A stretch of DNA of 64,000 nt. It comes from Pseudomonas taiwanensis. GTDB lineage: Bacteria; Pseudomonadota; Gammaproteobacteria; Pseudomonadales; Pseudomonadaceae. Position 1 is the first letter of the stretch, and the number at the start of each line of letters is the position of its first letter. The position numbers and the translations under genes are program-made. A model generated the notes under the pieces. That model worked only from the letters and a program-made list of their open reading frames with translations, had not been told where the DNA came from and searched no databases. Below are positions 11,772-20,456 of this stretch, in pieces. The DNA lies in NCBI RefSeq assembly GCF_013393345.1, contig NZ_QJRF01000076.1, forward strand, positions 248,001-312,000, read 5' to 3'.

Positions 11772-11803
11772 GAAGATAGCCGGCACGCCGGCTATCTTCG
11801 TTT
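11772..11803 (+). terminator. Hairpin terminator after hslU
   Basis: A 12- to 13-bp perfect stem (GAAGATAGCCGG / CCGGCTATCTTC) with a tiny loop is followed by GTTT. The T-tract is short, so termination may be partial, with read-through into the next gene. Confidence 0.7.
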
Positions 11804-11816
11804 GGAGACCCCCGAC

Positions 11817-12191
11817 ATGCGCATCCCCAGCGGCATCGAACTGCACAAGGCCTCCAGGACCTTGACGCTGAAGTACGGTCCGGACGAAAGCTACACGCTG
11901 AGCGCCGAGTTCCTGCGCGTGCATTCCCCCTCGGCGGAAGTACAGGGCCACGGCAAACCCATCTTGCAGTACGGCAAGCTGAACGTCGGCCTGACCAAGC
12001 TCGAGCCGGCCGGCAACTACGCCCTGAAATTGACCTTCGATGACGGCCACAACAGCGGCCTGTTCACCTGGGATTACCTCTACGAACTCGCCACCCGCGA
12101 GCAAGCGCTGTGGAACGACTATCTGCAGGAGCTGGCGGCCGCAGGCCGCTCCCGCGATCCGGACGAATCCGTCGTCAAGCTCATGCTCTGA
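11817..12191 (+). CDS. DUF971 (gamma-butyrobetaine hydroxylase N-terminal-like) protein
   Basis: A 124-aa small protein consisting of a single DUF971/GBBH-like N-terminal domain, with the characteristic LRVHSPSAEVQGHG and LTFDDGHNSGLFTWDYLYEL segments. The ATG at 11817 has a GGAG ribosome site; an in-frame GTG upstream lies within the hslU terminator and is rejected. Its position just after hslU is conserved in pseudomonads. Function is unknown; in other proteins the domain accompanies 2-oxoglutarate oxygenases or Fe-S assembly factors. Confidence 0.85.
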   Translation: MRIPSGIELHKASRTLTLKYGPDESYTLSAEFLRVHSPSAEVQGHGKPILQYGKLNVGLTKLEPAGNYALKLTFDDGHNSGLFTWDYLYELATREQALWNDYLQELAAAGRSRDPDESVVKLML

Positions 12192-12217
12192 AGCGGTGCG
12201 CGACGCGCCCCATTCCT

Positions 12218-12248
12218 GCCCTGACCGCCCAAGGTTAGGGCGCTTTTT
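12218..12248 (+). terminator. Rho-independent terminator after the DUF971 gene
   Basis: A 9-bp stem GCCCTGACC / GGTTAGGGC (one G-T wobble, loop GCCCAA) is followed by GCTTTTT. Confidence 0.82.
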
Positions 12249-12330
12249 CTAAATGCTCGCGACATACTCCCGCTGCAGCGAACTCTCTGCGGTCCGCTTG
12301 CGCAAACTGACAAACTCGGGTAACCAAGTT

Positions 12331-12348
12331 CTGGCAAGTTCCATGCAT
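12331..12348 (+). promoter_or_regulatory. Sigma-54-like -24/-12 promoter upstream of phaC1
   Basis: CTGGCAAGTTCCATGCAT has the invariant GG (12333-12334) and GC (12345-12346) separated by exactly 10 nt and matches TGGCA at the -24 side; the -12 side reads ATGCAT rather than TTGCA. It lies about 120 bp before the phaC1 ATG in an otherwise gene-free 276-bp gap. RpoN dependence of PHA synthesis is known in P. aeruginosa, which makes the site plausible. Confidence 0.5.
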
Positions 12349-12467
12349 TTGGCATCGCCAGATACAGAGAAATTCGCGAAGTTCGCTTCGCCTTCCCGGT
12401 AACCCGAGCGTATCAGCGCGCTGTTCCGCCAGAGCGCTGTTCGACTCAGGACAATGGAGCGTCGTAG

Positions 12468-14147
12468 ATGAGCAACAAGAACAATGAAGACCTGCAGTGC
12501 CAAGCCTCGGATAACACCCTGAACCTCAATCCGGTGATAGGGATCCGCGGCAAGGACTTGCTGTCTTCAGCTCGGATGGTGCTGTTGCAGGCCATCAAGC
12601 AGCCTTTCCACAGTGCAAAACACGTCGCCCATTTCGGTCTGGAATTGAAGAACGTTCTGCTTGGCCAATCCGGTCTGCATCCGGAAGCCGATGACCGCCG
12701 CTTCAATGATCCGGCCTGGAGCCAGAACCCGCTCTACAGACGCTACCTGCAGACCTACCTCGCCTGGCGCAAGGAACTGCATAGCTGGATCTCTGAAAGC
12801 AACCTGTCGAGCCAGGACGCCAGCCGCGGACACTTCGTCATCAACCTGATGACCGAAGCCATGGCACCGACCAACAGCATGGCCAACCCGGCTGCGGTCA
12901 AGCGTTTCTTCGAGACCGGCGGGAAGAGCCTGCTGGATGGCCTCTCCCATCTGGCCAAGGACATGGTGAACAACGGCGGCATGCCCAGCCAGGTGAACAT
13001 GGATGCCTTCGAGGTCGGCCAGAACCTCGCCACCACCGAAGGCGCTGTGGTCTTCCGCAACGACGTGCTGGAGCTGATCCAGTACAAGCCCATCACTGAA
13101 AGCGTGCATGAACGTCCGCTGCTGGTGGTACCGCCGCAGATCAACAAGTTCTACGTCTTCGACCTGTCGCCGGAGAAAAGCCTGGCGCGCTTCAGCCTGC
13201 GCAACGGCCTGCAGACCTTTATCGTCAGCTGGCGCAACCCGACCAAGGCGCAGCGCGAATGGGGCCTGTCCACCTACATCGAGGCCCTCAAGGAAACCAT
13301 CGATGTCATCCTGAAGATCACCGGAGCCAAGGATCTCAACATCCTCGGCGCCTGCTCCGGCGGCATCACCACTGTCGCCCTGCTCGGCCACTACCAGGCC
13401 ACCGGCGAGAACAAGGTCCACGCCTTCACCCAGATGGTCAGCGTGCTCGACTTCAACCTCGACACCCAGGTCGCCCTGTTCGCCGATGAGCAGACGCTGG
13501 AGGCCGCCAAGCGCCGCTCGTACCAGGCTGGCGTGCTGGAAGGCAAGGACATGGCCAAGGTCTTCGCCTGGATGCGTCCCAACGACCTGATCTGGAACTA
13601 CTGGGTCAACAACTACCTGCTGGGCAACGAACCGCCGGCCTTCGACATCCTCTACTGGAACAACGACACCACGCGCCTGCCCGCCGCACTGCACGGTGAG
13701 CTCGTGGAGATGTTCAAGACCAACCCGCTGACCCGTACCAATGCCCTTGAAGTCTGCGGCACTCCAATCGACCTCAAGCAGGTCACCTGCGACTTCTATT
13801 GCGTAGCCGGTACCACCGACCACATCACCCCCTGGGAAGCCTGCTACCGCTCGGCACGGCTGCTGGGTGGCAAGTGTGAGTTCGTGCTGTCCAACAGCGG
13901 CCACATCCAGAGCATCCTCAACCCGCCTGGCAACCCCAAGGCGCGTTTCTCCACCAGCAGCGACATGCCGGCAGACCCGAAAGTCTGGCTGGAGAACGCC
14001 ACCAAGCACGCCGACTCCTGGTGGCTGCATTGGCAGCAGTGGATCGGCGAGCGCTCCGGCAAAACCAAGAAAGCCAACTTCACCCTGGGCAACAAGGCCT
14101 TCCCGGCCGGTGAAGCTGCGCCTGGCACCTATGTGCACGAGCGATGA
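12468..14147 (+). CDS. phaC1: Class II poly(3-hydroxyalkanoate) synthase 1
   Basis: Polymerises medium-chain (R)-3-hydroxyacyl-CoAs into PHA at the granule surface. The 559-aa product has the lipase-like box GACSGG with catalytic Cys296, and Asp451 and His479 complete the triad at exactly the positions of the P. aeruginosa enzyme. The conserved REWGLSTYIEAL and PAFDILYWNND segments are present. The ATG has a GGAG ribosome site 9 nt upstream. It heads the pha cluster phaC1-phaZ-phaC2-phaD and shares its synthase fold with PhaC2 downstream. Confidence 0.97.
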   Translation: MSNKNNEDLQCQASDNTLNLNPVIGIRGKDLLSSARMVLLQAIKQPFHSAKHVAHFGLELKNVLLGQSGLHPEADDRRFNDPAWSQNPLYRRYLQTYLAWRKELHSWISESNLSSQDASRGHFVINLMTEAMAPTNSMANPAAVKRFFETGGKSLLDGLSHLAKDMVNNGGMPSQVNMDAFEVGQNLATTEGAVVFRNDVLELIQYKPITESVHERPLLVVPPQINKFYVFDLSPEKSLARFSLRNGLQTFIVSWRNPTKAQREWGLSTYIEALKETIDVILKITGAKDLNILGACSGGITTVALLGHYQATGENKVHAFTQMVSVLDFNLDTQVALFADEQTLEAAKRRSYQAGVLEGKDMAKVFAWMRPNDLIWNYWVNNYLLGNEPPAFDILYWNNDTTRLPAALHGELVEMFKTNPLTRTNALEVCGTPIDLKQVTCDFYCVAGTTDHITPWEACYRSARLLGGKCEFVLSNSGHIQSILNPPGNPKARFSTSSDMPADPKVWLENATKHADSWWLHWQQWIGERSGKTKKANFTLGNKAFPAGEAAPGTYVHER

Positions 14148-14246
14148 CAGACTGCGCCTTGCGCACCACTGCCCATGGCACCAGGAAGTGCCCTACGCGC
14201 CGCCGGCATCTGCCGGTGGCGCTGGTCAGGCACCGCCTGGCAGATT

Positions 14247-14274
14247 CGGGGGGCGCTCGCGAACGCTTCCCCCG
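14247..14274 (+). other. GC-rich hairpin between phaC1 and phaZ
   Basis: CGGGGG pairs with CCCCCG across a ~16-nt loop that can pair further (GC/GC). No T-run follows, so it may be an attenuator or mRNA stabiliser rather than a terminator. It is in the 153-bp phaC1-phaZ gap. Confidence 0.4.
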
Positions 14275-14300
14275 GCGTTCTAATCAATAGGGCCTTGCGC

Positions 14301-15158
14301 ATGCCGCTACCTTTCGTATTCCGCACCATCGAGTTGGACGGCCAGACCATCCGAACCGCCGTTCGCCCCGGGCAGTCGCACATGACCCCGCTGCTGATCT
14401 TCAATGGCATCGGCGCCAACCTCGAACTCGTGTTTCCCTTCGTCCAGGCCCTGGACCCGGACCTGGAAGTGATCGCCTTCGACGTACCCGGGGTCGGTGG
14501 CTCATCCACCCCGCGTACGCCCTACCGTTTCTCCGGCCTGGCCAAGCTCGCCGCGCGCATGCTGGACTACCTGGATTACGGCCAGGTCAGCGCCATTGGT
14601 GTGTCCTGGGGCGGTGCACTGGCACAGCAGTTCGCCCACGACTACCCGGAACGCTGCAAGAAACTGATTCTCGCCGCCACCTCGGCCGGCGCCGTGATGG
14701 TGCCTGGCAAACCCAAGGTGCTCTGGCGCATGGCGAGCCCGCGACGCTACATACAGCCGTCCTACGGCGTGCACATCGCACCCGACATCTACGGGGGCGC
14801 CTTCCGCCGCGACCCGGGCCTGGCCATGGCTCACGCCAGCAAGGTGCGCTCGTCCGGCAAGATGGGCTACTACTGGCAACTGTTCGCTGGCTTCGGCTGG
14901 ACCAGCATCCACTGGCTGCACCGCATCCGCCAACCCACGCTGGTGCTGGCAGGCGACGATGATCCGATCATTCCCCTGGTGAACATGCGCCTGCTGGCCT
15001 GGCGGATTCCGAATGCGGAACTCCACGTCATCGACGACGGTCATCTGTTCCTCGTGACCCGTGCCGAAACGGTGGCGCCGATCATCATGAAGTTCCTCGC
15101 CGAGGAGCGTCATCGTGCCGTGATCCATCCACAGGCATTGCCGCTGCGTAATAGCTGA
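14301..15158 (+). CDS. phaZ: Intracellular mcl-PHA depolymerase
   Basis: Hydrolyses stored medium-chain PHA to 3-hydroxy acids at the granule. The 285-aa alpha/beta hydrolase carries the nucleophile motif GVSWGG with Ser102, and Asp221 (AGDDDPIIP) and His248 (DDGHLF) complete the triad at the residue numbers known for the P. putida enzyme. The chosen ATG at 14301 gives MPLPFVFRTIEL, the family N-terminus. A longer in-frame start lies in the hairpin-rich phaC1-phaZ gap and is rejected. Lying between the two synthases, it allows PHA turnover to be balanced with synthesis. Confidence 0.96.
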   Translation: MPLPFVFRTIELDGQTIRTAVRPGQSHMTPLLIFNGIGANLELVFPFVQALDPDLEVIAFDVPGVGGSSTPRTPYRFSGLAKLAARMLDYLDYGQVSAIGVSWGGALAQQFAHDYPERCKKLILAATSAGAVMVPGKPKVLWRMASPRRYIQPSYGVHIAPDIYGGAFRRDPGLAMAHASKVRSSGKMGYYWQLFAGFGWTSIHWLHRIRQPTLVLAGDDDPIIPLVNMRLLAWRIPNAELHVIDDGHLFLVTRAETVAPIIMKFLAEERHRAVIHPQALPLRNS

Positions 15159-15329
15159 GAACCTGCCGCTCCCTTGTGGGGCGGCCGCATGACGCCCGAA
15201 CCAGACCGGTGCGTGCTGTCATCAACTTGAATTTTGCTGGAGATAGTCTGGAATGCCCTTCGGGCTCCTGGTGGTACAAGCCTTGCTGTAGTCCTCCTGA
15301 ACCACGGACCGAATACGGAGCGTTGCCCC

Positions 15330-17012
15330 ATGCGAGAAAAACAAGTCCCGGGCACCTTGCCGGCACCAGCCGCTTTCATGAACGCGCAAAACGCCATCGT
15401 CGGCCTGCGCGGCAAGGATCTGCTTTCCACCGTACGCAACCTGGCGCTACAAGGGCTGCGGCATCCGGTGCACAGCGCACGGCACATGCTCGCGTTCGGC
15501 GGCCAGGTCGGTCGTGTGCTGCTTGGCGATACCCTGCATCAGCCCAATCCGCAGGACAGCCGCTTCGCCGATCCTTCCTGGCAGCACAACCCCTTCTACC
15601 GTCGCGGCCTGCAGGTGTACCTCGCCTGGCAGAAGCAACTCAGCACCTGGATCGACGAGAGCGACCTCAGCGACGACGACCGCGCTCGCGCGCGCTTCGT
15701 CATGGCCCAACTCAGCGACGCACTGTCGCCCACCAACAGCCTGCTCAACCCGCTGGCCGTGAAGGAGTTGTTCAACACCGGCGGCCTCAGCCTGATCAAG
15801 GGACTCGGCCATCTGGTGGACGACCTGCTGCACAACGACGGCATGCCCAGCCAGGTCAGCAAGCATGCCTTCGAGATCGGCCGCAACCTCGCCAACACGC
15901 CGGGTGCTGTGGTCTACCGCAATGAGCTGCTGGAGCTGATCCAGTACAAACCGATGAGCGAGAAGCAGTACCTGCGCCCCTTGCTGGTGGTGCCGCCGCA
16001 GATCAACAAGTACTACATCTTCGACCTCGCCCCGGATAAGAGCTTCGTCCAGTACGCCCTGAAAAATGGCCTGCAGGTGTTCATGGTGAGCTGGCGCAAC
16101 CCGGATGCGCGGCACCGTGAATGGGGCCTGTCGACCTATGTGCAGGCCCTCGAAGAAGCCTTCGAAGCCTGCCGCGCCATCACCGGCAGCAAGGAAGTGA
16201 ACCTCGCGGGGGCTTGCGCTGGCGGACTCACCATTGCCGCATTGCAGGGACACCTGCAGGCGCGCCGGCAGCTGCGCAAGGTCACCAGCGCCACCTACCT
16301 GGTCAGCCTGCTGGATAGCCAGGTGGACAGCCCCGCCGCGCTTTTCGCCGATGAGCAGACCCTGGAAGCCGCCAAGCGCCGCTCCTACCAGGCCGGTGTT
16401 CTGGACGGCAAGGACATGGCGAAGATCTTCGCCTGGATGCGTCCCAACGACCTGGTGTGGAACTACTTCGTCAACAACTACCTGCTGGGCCGCGAACCTC
16501 CTGCGTTCGACATCCTCTACTGGAACAACGACAACACTCGGCTACCTGCAGCGCTGCACGGCGACATGCTCGACTTCTTCAAACACAACCCGCTCACCCG
16601 CAGCGGTGGACTGGAGATCTGCGGCACCGCCATCGACCTGCAGAAGGTCACGGTGGACAGCTTCAGCGTGGCGGGCATCAACGACCACATCACCCCGTGG
16701 GACGCCGTCTACCGATCCGCGATGCTGCTGGGCGGCGACAGCCGCTTCGTGCTGTCCAACAGCGGCCATATCCAGAGCATTCTCAATCCGCCGGGAAACC
16801 CCAAGGCCAATTTCTACGAGAACGGCAAGCTCAGCTCCGACCCACGCGCCTGGTACTACGACGCCAAGCACGTACAAGGCAGCTGGTGGAGCCAGTGGCT
16901 GGGCTGGATTCAGGAGCGCTCCGGCGAGCAACGGGAAACCATCATGGCGCTGGGCAACCAGGACTATCCGCCGATGGAAGCCGCGCCTGGAACCTACGTT
17001 CACGTGCGCTGA
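15330..17012 (+). CDS. phaC2: Class II poly(3-hydroxyalkanoate) synthase 2
   Basis: The second mcl-PHA synthase, 560 aa, colinear with PhaC1 over the whole length. The nucleophile box is GACAGG with Cys296, and Asp452 and His480 are the other triad members. The ATG at 15330 (MREKQ) follows a GGAG site and gives the standard length. The 171-bp gap to phaZ holds no obvious strong promoter, so it may be expressed from upstream. It is followed by a 9-bp hairpin and then phaD. Confidence 0.96.
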   Translation: MREKQVPGTLPAPAAFMNAQNAIVGLRGKDLLSTVRNLALQGLRHPVHSARHMLAFGGQVGRVLLGDTLHQPNPQDSRFADPSWQHNPFYRRGLQVYLAWQKQLSTWIDESDLSDDDRARARFVMAQLSDALSPTNSLLNPLAVKELFNTGGLSLIKGLGHLVDDLLHNDGMPSQVSKHAFEIGRNLANTPGAVVYRNELLELIQYKPMSEKQYLRPLLVVPPQINKYYIFDLAPDKSFVQYALKNGLQVFMVSWRNPDARHREWGLSTYVQALEEAFEACRAITGSKEVNLAGACAGGLTIAALQGHLQARRQLRKVTSATYLVSLLDSQVDSPAALFADEQTLEAAKRRSYQAGVLDGKDMAKIFAWMRPNDLVWNYFVNNYLLGREPPAFDILYWNNDNTRLPAALHGDMLDFFKHNPLTRSGGLEICGTAIDLQKVTVDSFSVAGINDHITPWDAVYRSAMLLGGDSRFVLSNSGHIQSILNPPGNPKANFYENGKLSSDPRAWYYDAKHVQGSWWSQWLGWIQERSGEQRETIMALGNQDYPPMEAAPGTYVHVR

Positions 17013-17023
17013 AAAACATGCGT

Positions 17024-17051
17024 GACCGGCCGCGCGAGACGCCGGCCGGTC
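17024..17051 (+). other. Hairpin with pyrimidine-rich tail between phaC2 and phaD
   Basis: A perfect 9-bp stem GACCGGCCG / CGGCCGGTC with a 10-nt loop is followed by CTTCACTTTCTCTTT. It is a possible partial terminator that lowers phaD expression relative to phaC2. Confidence 0.5.
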
Positions 17052-17088
17052 CTTCACTTTCTCTTTGAATGCCTGACAAGAAACCTGG

Positions 17089-17703
17089 ATGAAGACCCGC
17101 GACCGCATCCTCGAATGCGCCCTCGAGCTGTTCAACCTCAACGGCGAACCCAACGTCACCACCCTGGAAATCGCCACTGAACTGGGCATCAGCCCCGGCA
17201 ATCTCTATTACCACTTCCACGGCAAGGAGCCGCTGGTGATGGCGCTGTTCGAGCGCTTCCAGGAAGAGCTGGCGCCGCTGCTCGACCCACCGGCCGATGC
17301 GCAACTCGACGCCGAGGATTACTGGCTGTTCCTGCACTTGATCGTGGAACGCCTGTCGCAGTACCGCTTCCTGTTCCAGGACCTGTCCAACCTGGCCGGT
17401 CGCCTGCCCAAGCTGGCCCGTGGCATGCGCAACTGGCTGAACCACCTCAAGCGCACCCTGGCGGCCCTGCTGGCGCGATTGAAGTCCGAAGACCAGTTGG
17501 TCAGCGATACCGAAGCCCTTGGCCAACTGGTGGAGCAGATCACCCTGACCCTGCTGTTCTCACTCGACTACCAGCGGGTACTGGGCAGCGGAGGCGAGAT
17601 ACGCCTGGTGGTCTATCAGGTGATGATGCTGGTCGCTCCGCACTTGCGGCCCGGCTCCCGCCACGCGGCGGAGAACCTCGCCCGGCGCTACCGGGAGACC
17701 TGA
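17089..17703 (+). CDS. phaD: TetR-family regulator PhaD
   Basis: A 204-aa TetR-type protein with an N-terminal helix-turn-helix (TTLEIATELGISPGNLYYHF, residues ~22-41) and an effector-binding C-terminal domain. PhaD activates pha transcription in P. putida, probably sensing an acyl-CoA derived from fatty-acid beta-oxidation. It is the last gene of the phaC1-Z-C2-D unit and converges on phaF across a perfect terminator. The sequence supports the TetR class; the activator role is from the known family. Confidence 0.93.
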   Translation: MKTRDRILECALELFNLNGEPNVTTLEIATELGISPGNLYYHFHGKEPLVMALFERFQEELAPLLDPPADAQLDAEDYWLFLHLIVERLSQYRFLFQDLSNLAGRLPKLARGMRNWLNHLKRTLAALLARLKSEDQLVSDTEALGQLVEQITLTLLFSLDYQRVLGSGGEIRLVVYQVMMLVAPHLRPGSRHAAENLARRYRET

Positions 17704-17704
17704 A

Positions 17705-17737
17705 ACGAAAACGCCCGGCAATGCCGGGCGTTTTCGT
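17705..17737. terminator. Perfect bidirectional terminator between phaD and phaF
   Basis: A perfect 15-bp stem (ACGAAAACGCCCGGC and its complement) with an AAT loop contains an A4 and a T4 run in the arms, so it can act in both directions between these convergent genes. Confidence 0.92.
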
Positions 17738-17751
17738 CATACCGATACAGC

Positions 17752-18660
17752 TCAGGACTGGCTGGCCGGCGGAGTTGCCGGTACTGCCGGAGCCGGTGCT
17801 GCTGCCGGTGCTGCGCTGGGAGCCGGAGTAGCAGCTGCTGCGGTCGGTGCTGCGGGAGCAGCAGCCGGTGCGGCAGGCTTGGCGGCCTTGGGCGCGGCGG
17901 GTTTCTTCACGGCCGGCTTCTTCGCGGCGGCGGGCTTGGCCGCTGCCGGTTTCGCAGCAGGTTTCGCTGCGGGCTTGGCGGCTGCGGCTGGCTTAGCGGC
18001 TGCAGGCTTGGCTGCCGGTTTCGCCGCAGGCTTCGCAGCAGCTTTTGCAGCGGGCTTGGCTGCCGGTTTAGCAGCAGGCTTGGCAGCGGCTGCCTTGGGC
18101 GCCGGTTTGGCAGCAGCGACTTTCGCAGCCGGTTTTGCAGCAGCTTTGGCGGCTGGCTTGGCGGCTGGCTTCGCAGCAGCTTTGGCAGCCGGCTTGGCGG
18201 CAGTCTTGGCAGCAGCGGGCTTGACCGATTTCGCCGACACGCCAGTGAGTTTCTCGAGCTGCCTGGTCAGGGTATCGACCTTGCCTTGCAGGTCTTTCAC
18301 TTCACTGCGGCTGGGCACGCCGAGACGGGAAATGGCGCTGTTCAGACGCTTGTCGAAAGCCTCTTCCAGCTCGCCCCATTTGCCAATCGCCTTGCCCCGG
18401 ACCTCTTCGACCTTGGACTTGGCCGTGCCCACGCGGGCGCCGACCTTCGACTTGACCGCGTCTACCTGCTTGTCCACTTCGGTCTTGGCCTGCTTTTCAG
18501 CCTTCTCACCATCCTTGACCAGCGTATCGAACAGCTTGGAGCCGTCGTTGCTGACCTTCGAGTAGGCCCCCAAGCCAGCCAGCCAGATCTGGCGCGAGTA
18601 TTTCTCGATCTCGCCGATCCAGGAGTTGGTGTCTTTATCGGTTTTCTTCTTGCCAGCCAT
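17752..18660 (-). CDS. phaF: Phasin PhaF with histone-H1-like KPAAK tail
   Basis: A 302-aa granule-associated protein. Residues ~1-140 form the phasin domain (SWIGEIEKYSRQIWLAGLGAYSK) followed by a leucine-zipper-like coiled-coil (VDTLTRQLEKL). Residues ~150-250 are an almost pure Ala/Lys/Pro tail of KPAAK-type repeats resembling histone H1 and the alginate regulator AlgP, and the last ~30 are Ala/Pro. PhaF of P. putida binds both PHA granules and nucleoid DNA, helping to distribute granules at division. The gene is 10 nt after phaI and co-transcribed with it. The tail length is prone to change by slippage, so its exact repeat number should not be over-read. Confidence 0.95.
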   Translation of the reverse strand: MAGKKKTDKDTNSWIGEIEKYSRQIWLAGLGAYSKVSNDGSKLFDTLVKDGEKAEKQAKTEVDKQVDAVKSKVGARVGTAKSKVEEVRGKAIGKWGELEEAFDKRLNSAISRLGVPSRSEVKDLQGKVDTLTRQLEKLTGVSAKSVKPAAAKTAAKPAAKAAAKPAAKPAAKAAAKPAAKVAAAKPAPKAAAAKPAAKPAAKPAAKAAAKPAAKPAAKPAAAKPAAAAKPAAKPAAKPAAAKPAAAKKPAVKKPAAPKAAKPAAPAAAPAAPTAAAATPAPSAAPAAAPAPAVPATPPASQS

Positions 18661-18670
18661 CCTGCTCTCC

Positions 18671-19102
18671 TTATTTGGTTCGCGCGACGTGCTCGAGCAA
18701 CGCGCTCAGCTCATCAAGCTTAGCAGAGAGTGCCTCAACGTCCTGCCGGGAGGGAATACCAATGCGGTTGAGCGCGCTGGCTACTCGGTTGTCGAACGCC
18801 TTCTCGATCTTGTCGAGTTGGACTTCGACTTTTTCCTTCACGCCGGTGACGCTGTTCTTCACGCTGTCGAACTGGCTGTTGGCGGCTTCGACCTGCTCAT
18901 CGACGAGCTTCTTGCCTTGCTTCTCGACGCCTTCGCCGGCCTTCACCAGCTCCTTGAAATAGTCGACGCCTTCGGCGCCGGCTTTGGCGTAGGCGCCCAG
19001 GCCAGCCAGCCAGATCTTGCGGGCGTAGAGCTTCACGTCGCTGACGACAGTGGACTTGCTTTCGGCTTTCTCGAGTTTCTTCTTGACGGCTACTTTGGCC
19101 AT
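18671..19102 (-). CDS. phaI: Phasin PhaI
   Basis: A 143-aa phasin that coats PHA granules. It shares the N-terminal YARKIWLAGLGAYAKAG signature and the coiled-coil end (VEALSAKLDELSALLE) with PhaF but lacks the basic tail. The ATG at 19102 (MAKVAVKKK) is preceded by GAGGTG at the right distance; the ATG four codons upstream would sit on that site. It is the first gene of the phaI-phaF operon. The 165-bp gap upstream carries a repeat unit and presumably its promoter, which I could not define. Confidence 0.94.
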   Translation of the reverse strand: MAKVAVKKKLEKAESKSTVVSDVKLYARKIWLAGLGAYAKAGAEGVDYFKELVKAGEGVEKQGKKLVDEQVEAANSQFDSVKNSVTGVKEKVEVQLDKIEKAFDNRVASALNRIGIPSRQDVEALSAKLDELSALLEHVARTK

Positions 19103-19216
19103 GGTGCACCTCACGCGGAATGGTAGATGACTCGCCCTTTTTCAGGACTTGAGCGCAAGGTAGCGAGGAAAATTAGAAACCGCATACTAGCCGCGAATTG
19201 GGGCCGTTTCGGTGAG

Positions 19217-19251
19217 AGCGGATTCATTCGCGAAGGGCCGCCAGGCGGCCC
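19217..19251. repeat. 35-bp palindromic repeat, family B copy 1
   Basis: The unit has two stems: GCG-GATTCATT-CGC, then AGGGCCGCC / GGCGGCCCT. A second copy (about 30 of 35 bases alike) is at 26347-26381. It lies just after the stop of the PHA-granule gene at 19268. Confidence 0.7.
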
Positions 19252-19267
19252 TGGGAAGAGATGGGGC

Positions 19268-19543
19268 TCAGACCAGGTATTCGTCCAGCGCCTTCTCGAT
19301 CTCGCGCTTGATGCTGCCGCTCATGGCCGACAGCAACAGGCCCAGCTTGACCTCCACGCGCACCTTCGAATCGCTTACCTCGATCTGTCCGTCGGCGCCG
19401 CTGCGCTTGAATTCCAGGGTGTCTCCGCGCCATTGGTAACGCACGTCGTATTCACGCGCCAGGCGCTCGGCCAGTTTCTCGGCTTTCCCACGGACGGCTT
19501 CGCGACCGAGGGCATGGGAACGTTCGACTTGGATGCGGGACAT
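19268..19543 (-). CDS. Small PHA-system (PHA_gran_rgn-type) protein
   Basis: A 91-aa charged protein conserved next to phaI in pseudomonads and assigned to the polyhydroxyalkanoic acid system family. It has an MSRIQVERSHALGREAVRGK N-terminus and a beta-rich second half ending EIEKALDEYLV. The ATG at 19543 has an AGGAA site; upstream in-frame extension crosses the ubiE promoter region and is rejected. It is divergent from ubiE and upstream of, but separated by 165 bp from, phaI. Biochemical function is unknown. Confidence 0.82.
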   Translation of the reverse strand: MSRIQVERSHALGREAVRGKAEKLAERLAREYDVRYQWRGDTLEFKRSGADGQIEVSDSKVRVEVKLGLLLSAMSGSIKREIEKALDEYLV

Positions 19544-19685
19544 GGGGGGTTCCTGAACTGCGACCTTTGGTCGCGTGAATATACCAGTGCCCGCGGCCCC
19601 TGACCGCGTCCGCCGCCGTCGGGCGCCAAGACAAAGCCGGACGCGGGCATTAGAATGGCCGCCATTCAATTCCGGTGGCAGCGAC

Positions 19686-20456
19686 ATGAACGATCAGCGC
19701 AAAGGCAACGACGCCGAACCCACGACCCACTTTGGTTATCAGCAGGTTCCCGAAAGCCAGAAGGCCGACAAGGTCGCCGAGGTCTTCCACTCGGTCGCGG
19801 CCAAGTACGACCTGATGAACGACCTGATGTCCGGGGGCGTCCACCGCCTGTGGAAGCGCTTCACCATCGAGCTGTCCGGCGTTCGCCCGGGCAACCGCGT
19901 GCTGGATATCGCCGGCGGTACCGGCGACCTCACCCGCCAGTTCTCCCGCCTGGTCGGCATGACCGGTGAAGTGGTACTGGCCGACATCAACGCCTCGATG
20001 CTCAAGGTGGGCCGCGACAAGCTGCTGGACAGCGGCGTCGCCGGCAACGTCAGCTTCGTCCAGGCCGACGCCGAGAAGCTGCCCTTCCCCGATAACCACT
20101 TCGACGTGGTCACCATCGCCTTCGGCCTGCGCAACGTCACCCACAAGGACGAAGCCATCCGTTCGATGCTGCGCGTGCTCAAGCCCGGTGGCCGCCTGCT
20201 GGTATTGGAGTTCTCCAAACCCACCAGCGGCCTGCTGTCCAAGGCCTATGACGCCTACTCCTTCAGCCTGCTGCCGCTGATGGGCAAGTTGATCACAAAC
20301 GACTCCGAAAGCTATCGCTACCTGGCCGAATCCATCCGCATGCACCCGGACCAGGAAACCCTGAAGGCGATGATGGTCGAAGCCGGCTTCGAGCGCGTCA
20401 CCTACCACAACATGACCGGCGGCATCGTCGCCCTGCACCGCGGCATCAAGCCCTGA
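19686..20456 (+). CDS. ubiE: UbiE/COQ5 C-methyltransferase
   Basis: SAM-dependent methyltransferase that methylates 2-polyprenyl-6-methoxy-1,4-benzoquinol (ubiquinone pathway) and demethylmenaquinol. The 256-aa product has motif [13 protein letters not shown] and the family signatures [17 protein letters not shown] and [17 protein letters not shown]. The ATG at 19686 (MNDQRKGND) matches the family start. It overlaps ubiJ by one base (TGATG) and begins a long co-directional run of ubi, his and tat genes. A possible -10 TAGAAT is at 19651. Confidence 0.96.
   Translation: MNDQRKGNDAEPTTHFGYQQVPESQKADKVAEVFHSVAAKYDLMNDLMSGGVHRLWKRFTIELSGVRPGNRVLDIAGGTGDLTRQFSRLVGMTGEVVLADINASMLKVGRDKLLDSGVAGNVSFVQADAEKLPFPDNHFDVVTIAFGLRNVTHKDEAIRSMLRVLKPGGRLLVLEFSKPTSGLLSKAYDAYSFSLLPLMGKLITNDSESYRYLAESIRMHPDQETLKAMMVEAGFERVTYHNMTGGIVALHRGIKP

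Noticed and set aside
15159-15329. Search for a promoter between phaZ and phaC2
   Set aside because: TTGAAT and TGGAAT are present at a promoter-like distance, but the match is too weak to list.
17800-18230. Short tandem repeats inside phaF considered as CRISPR-like or satellite DNA
   Set aside because: The unit is a codon-level KPAAK repeat without spacers, within an intact coding frame.
17879-18565. Alanine/glycine/phenylalanine-rich frame opposite phaF
   Set aside because: It is the mirror of the KPAAK repeats; the phasin frame is clearly the real one.
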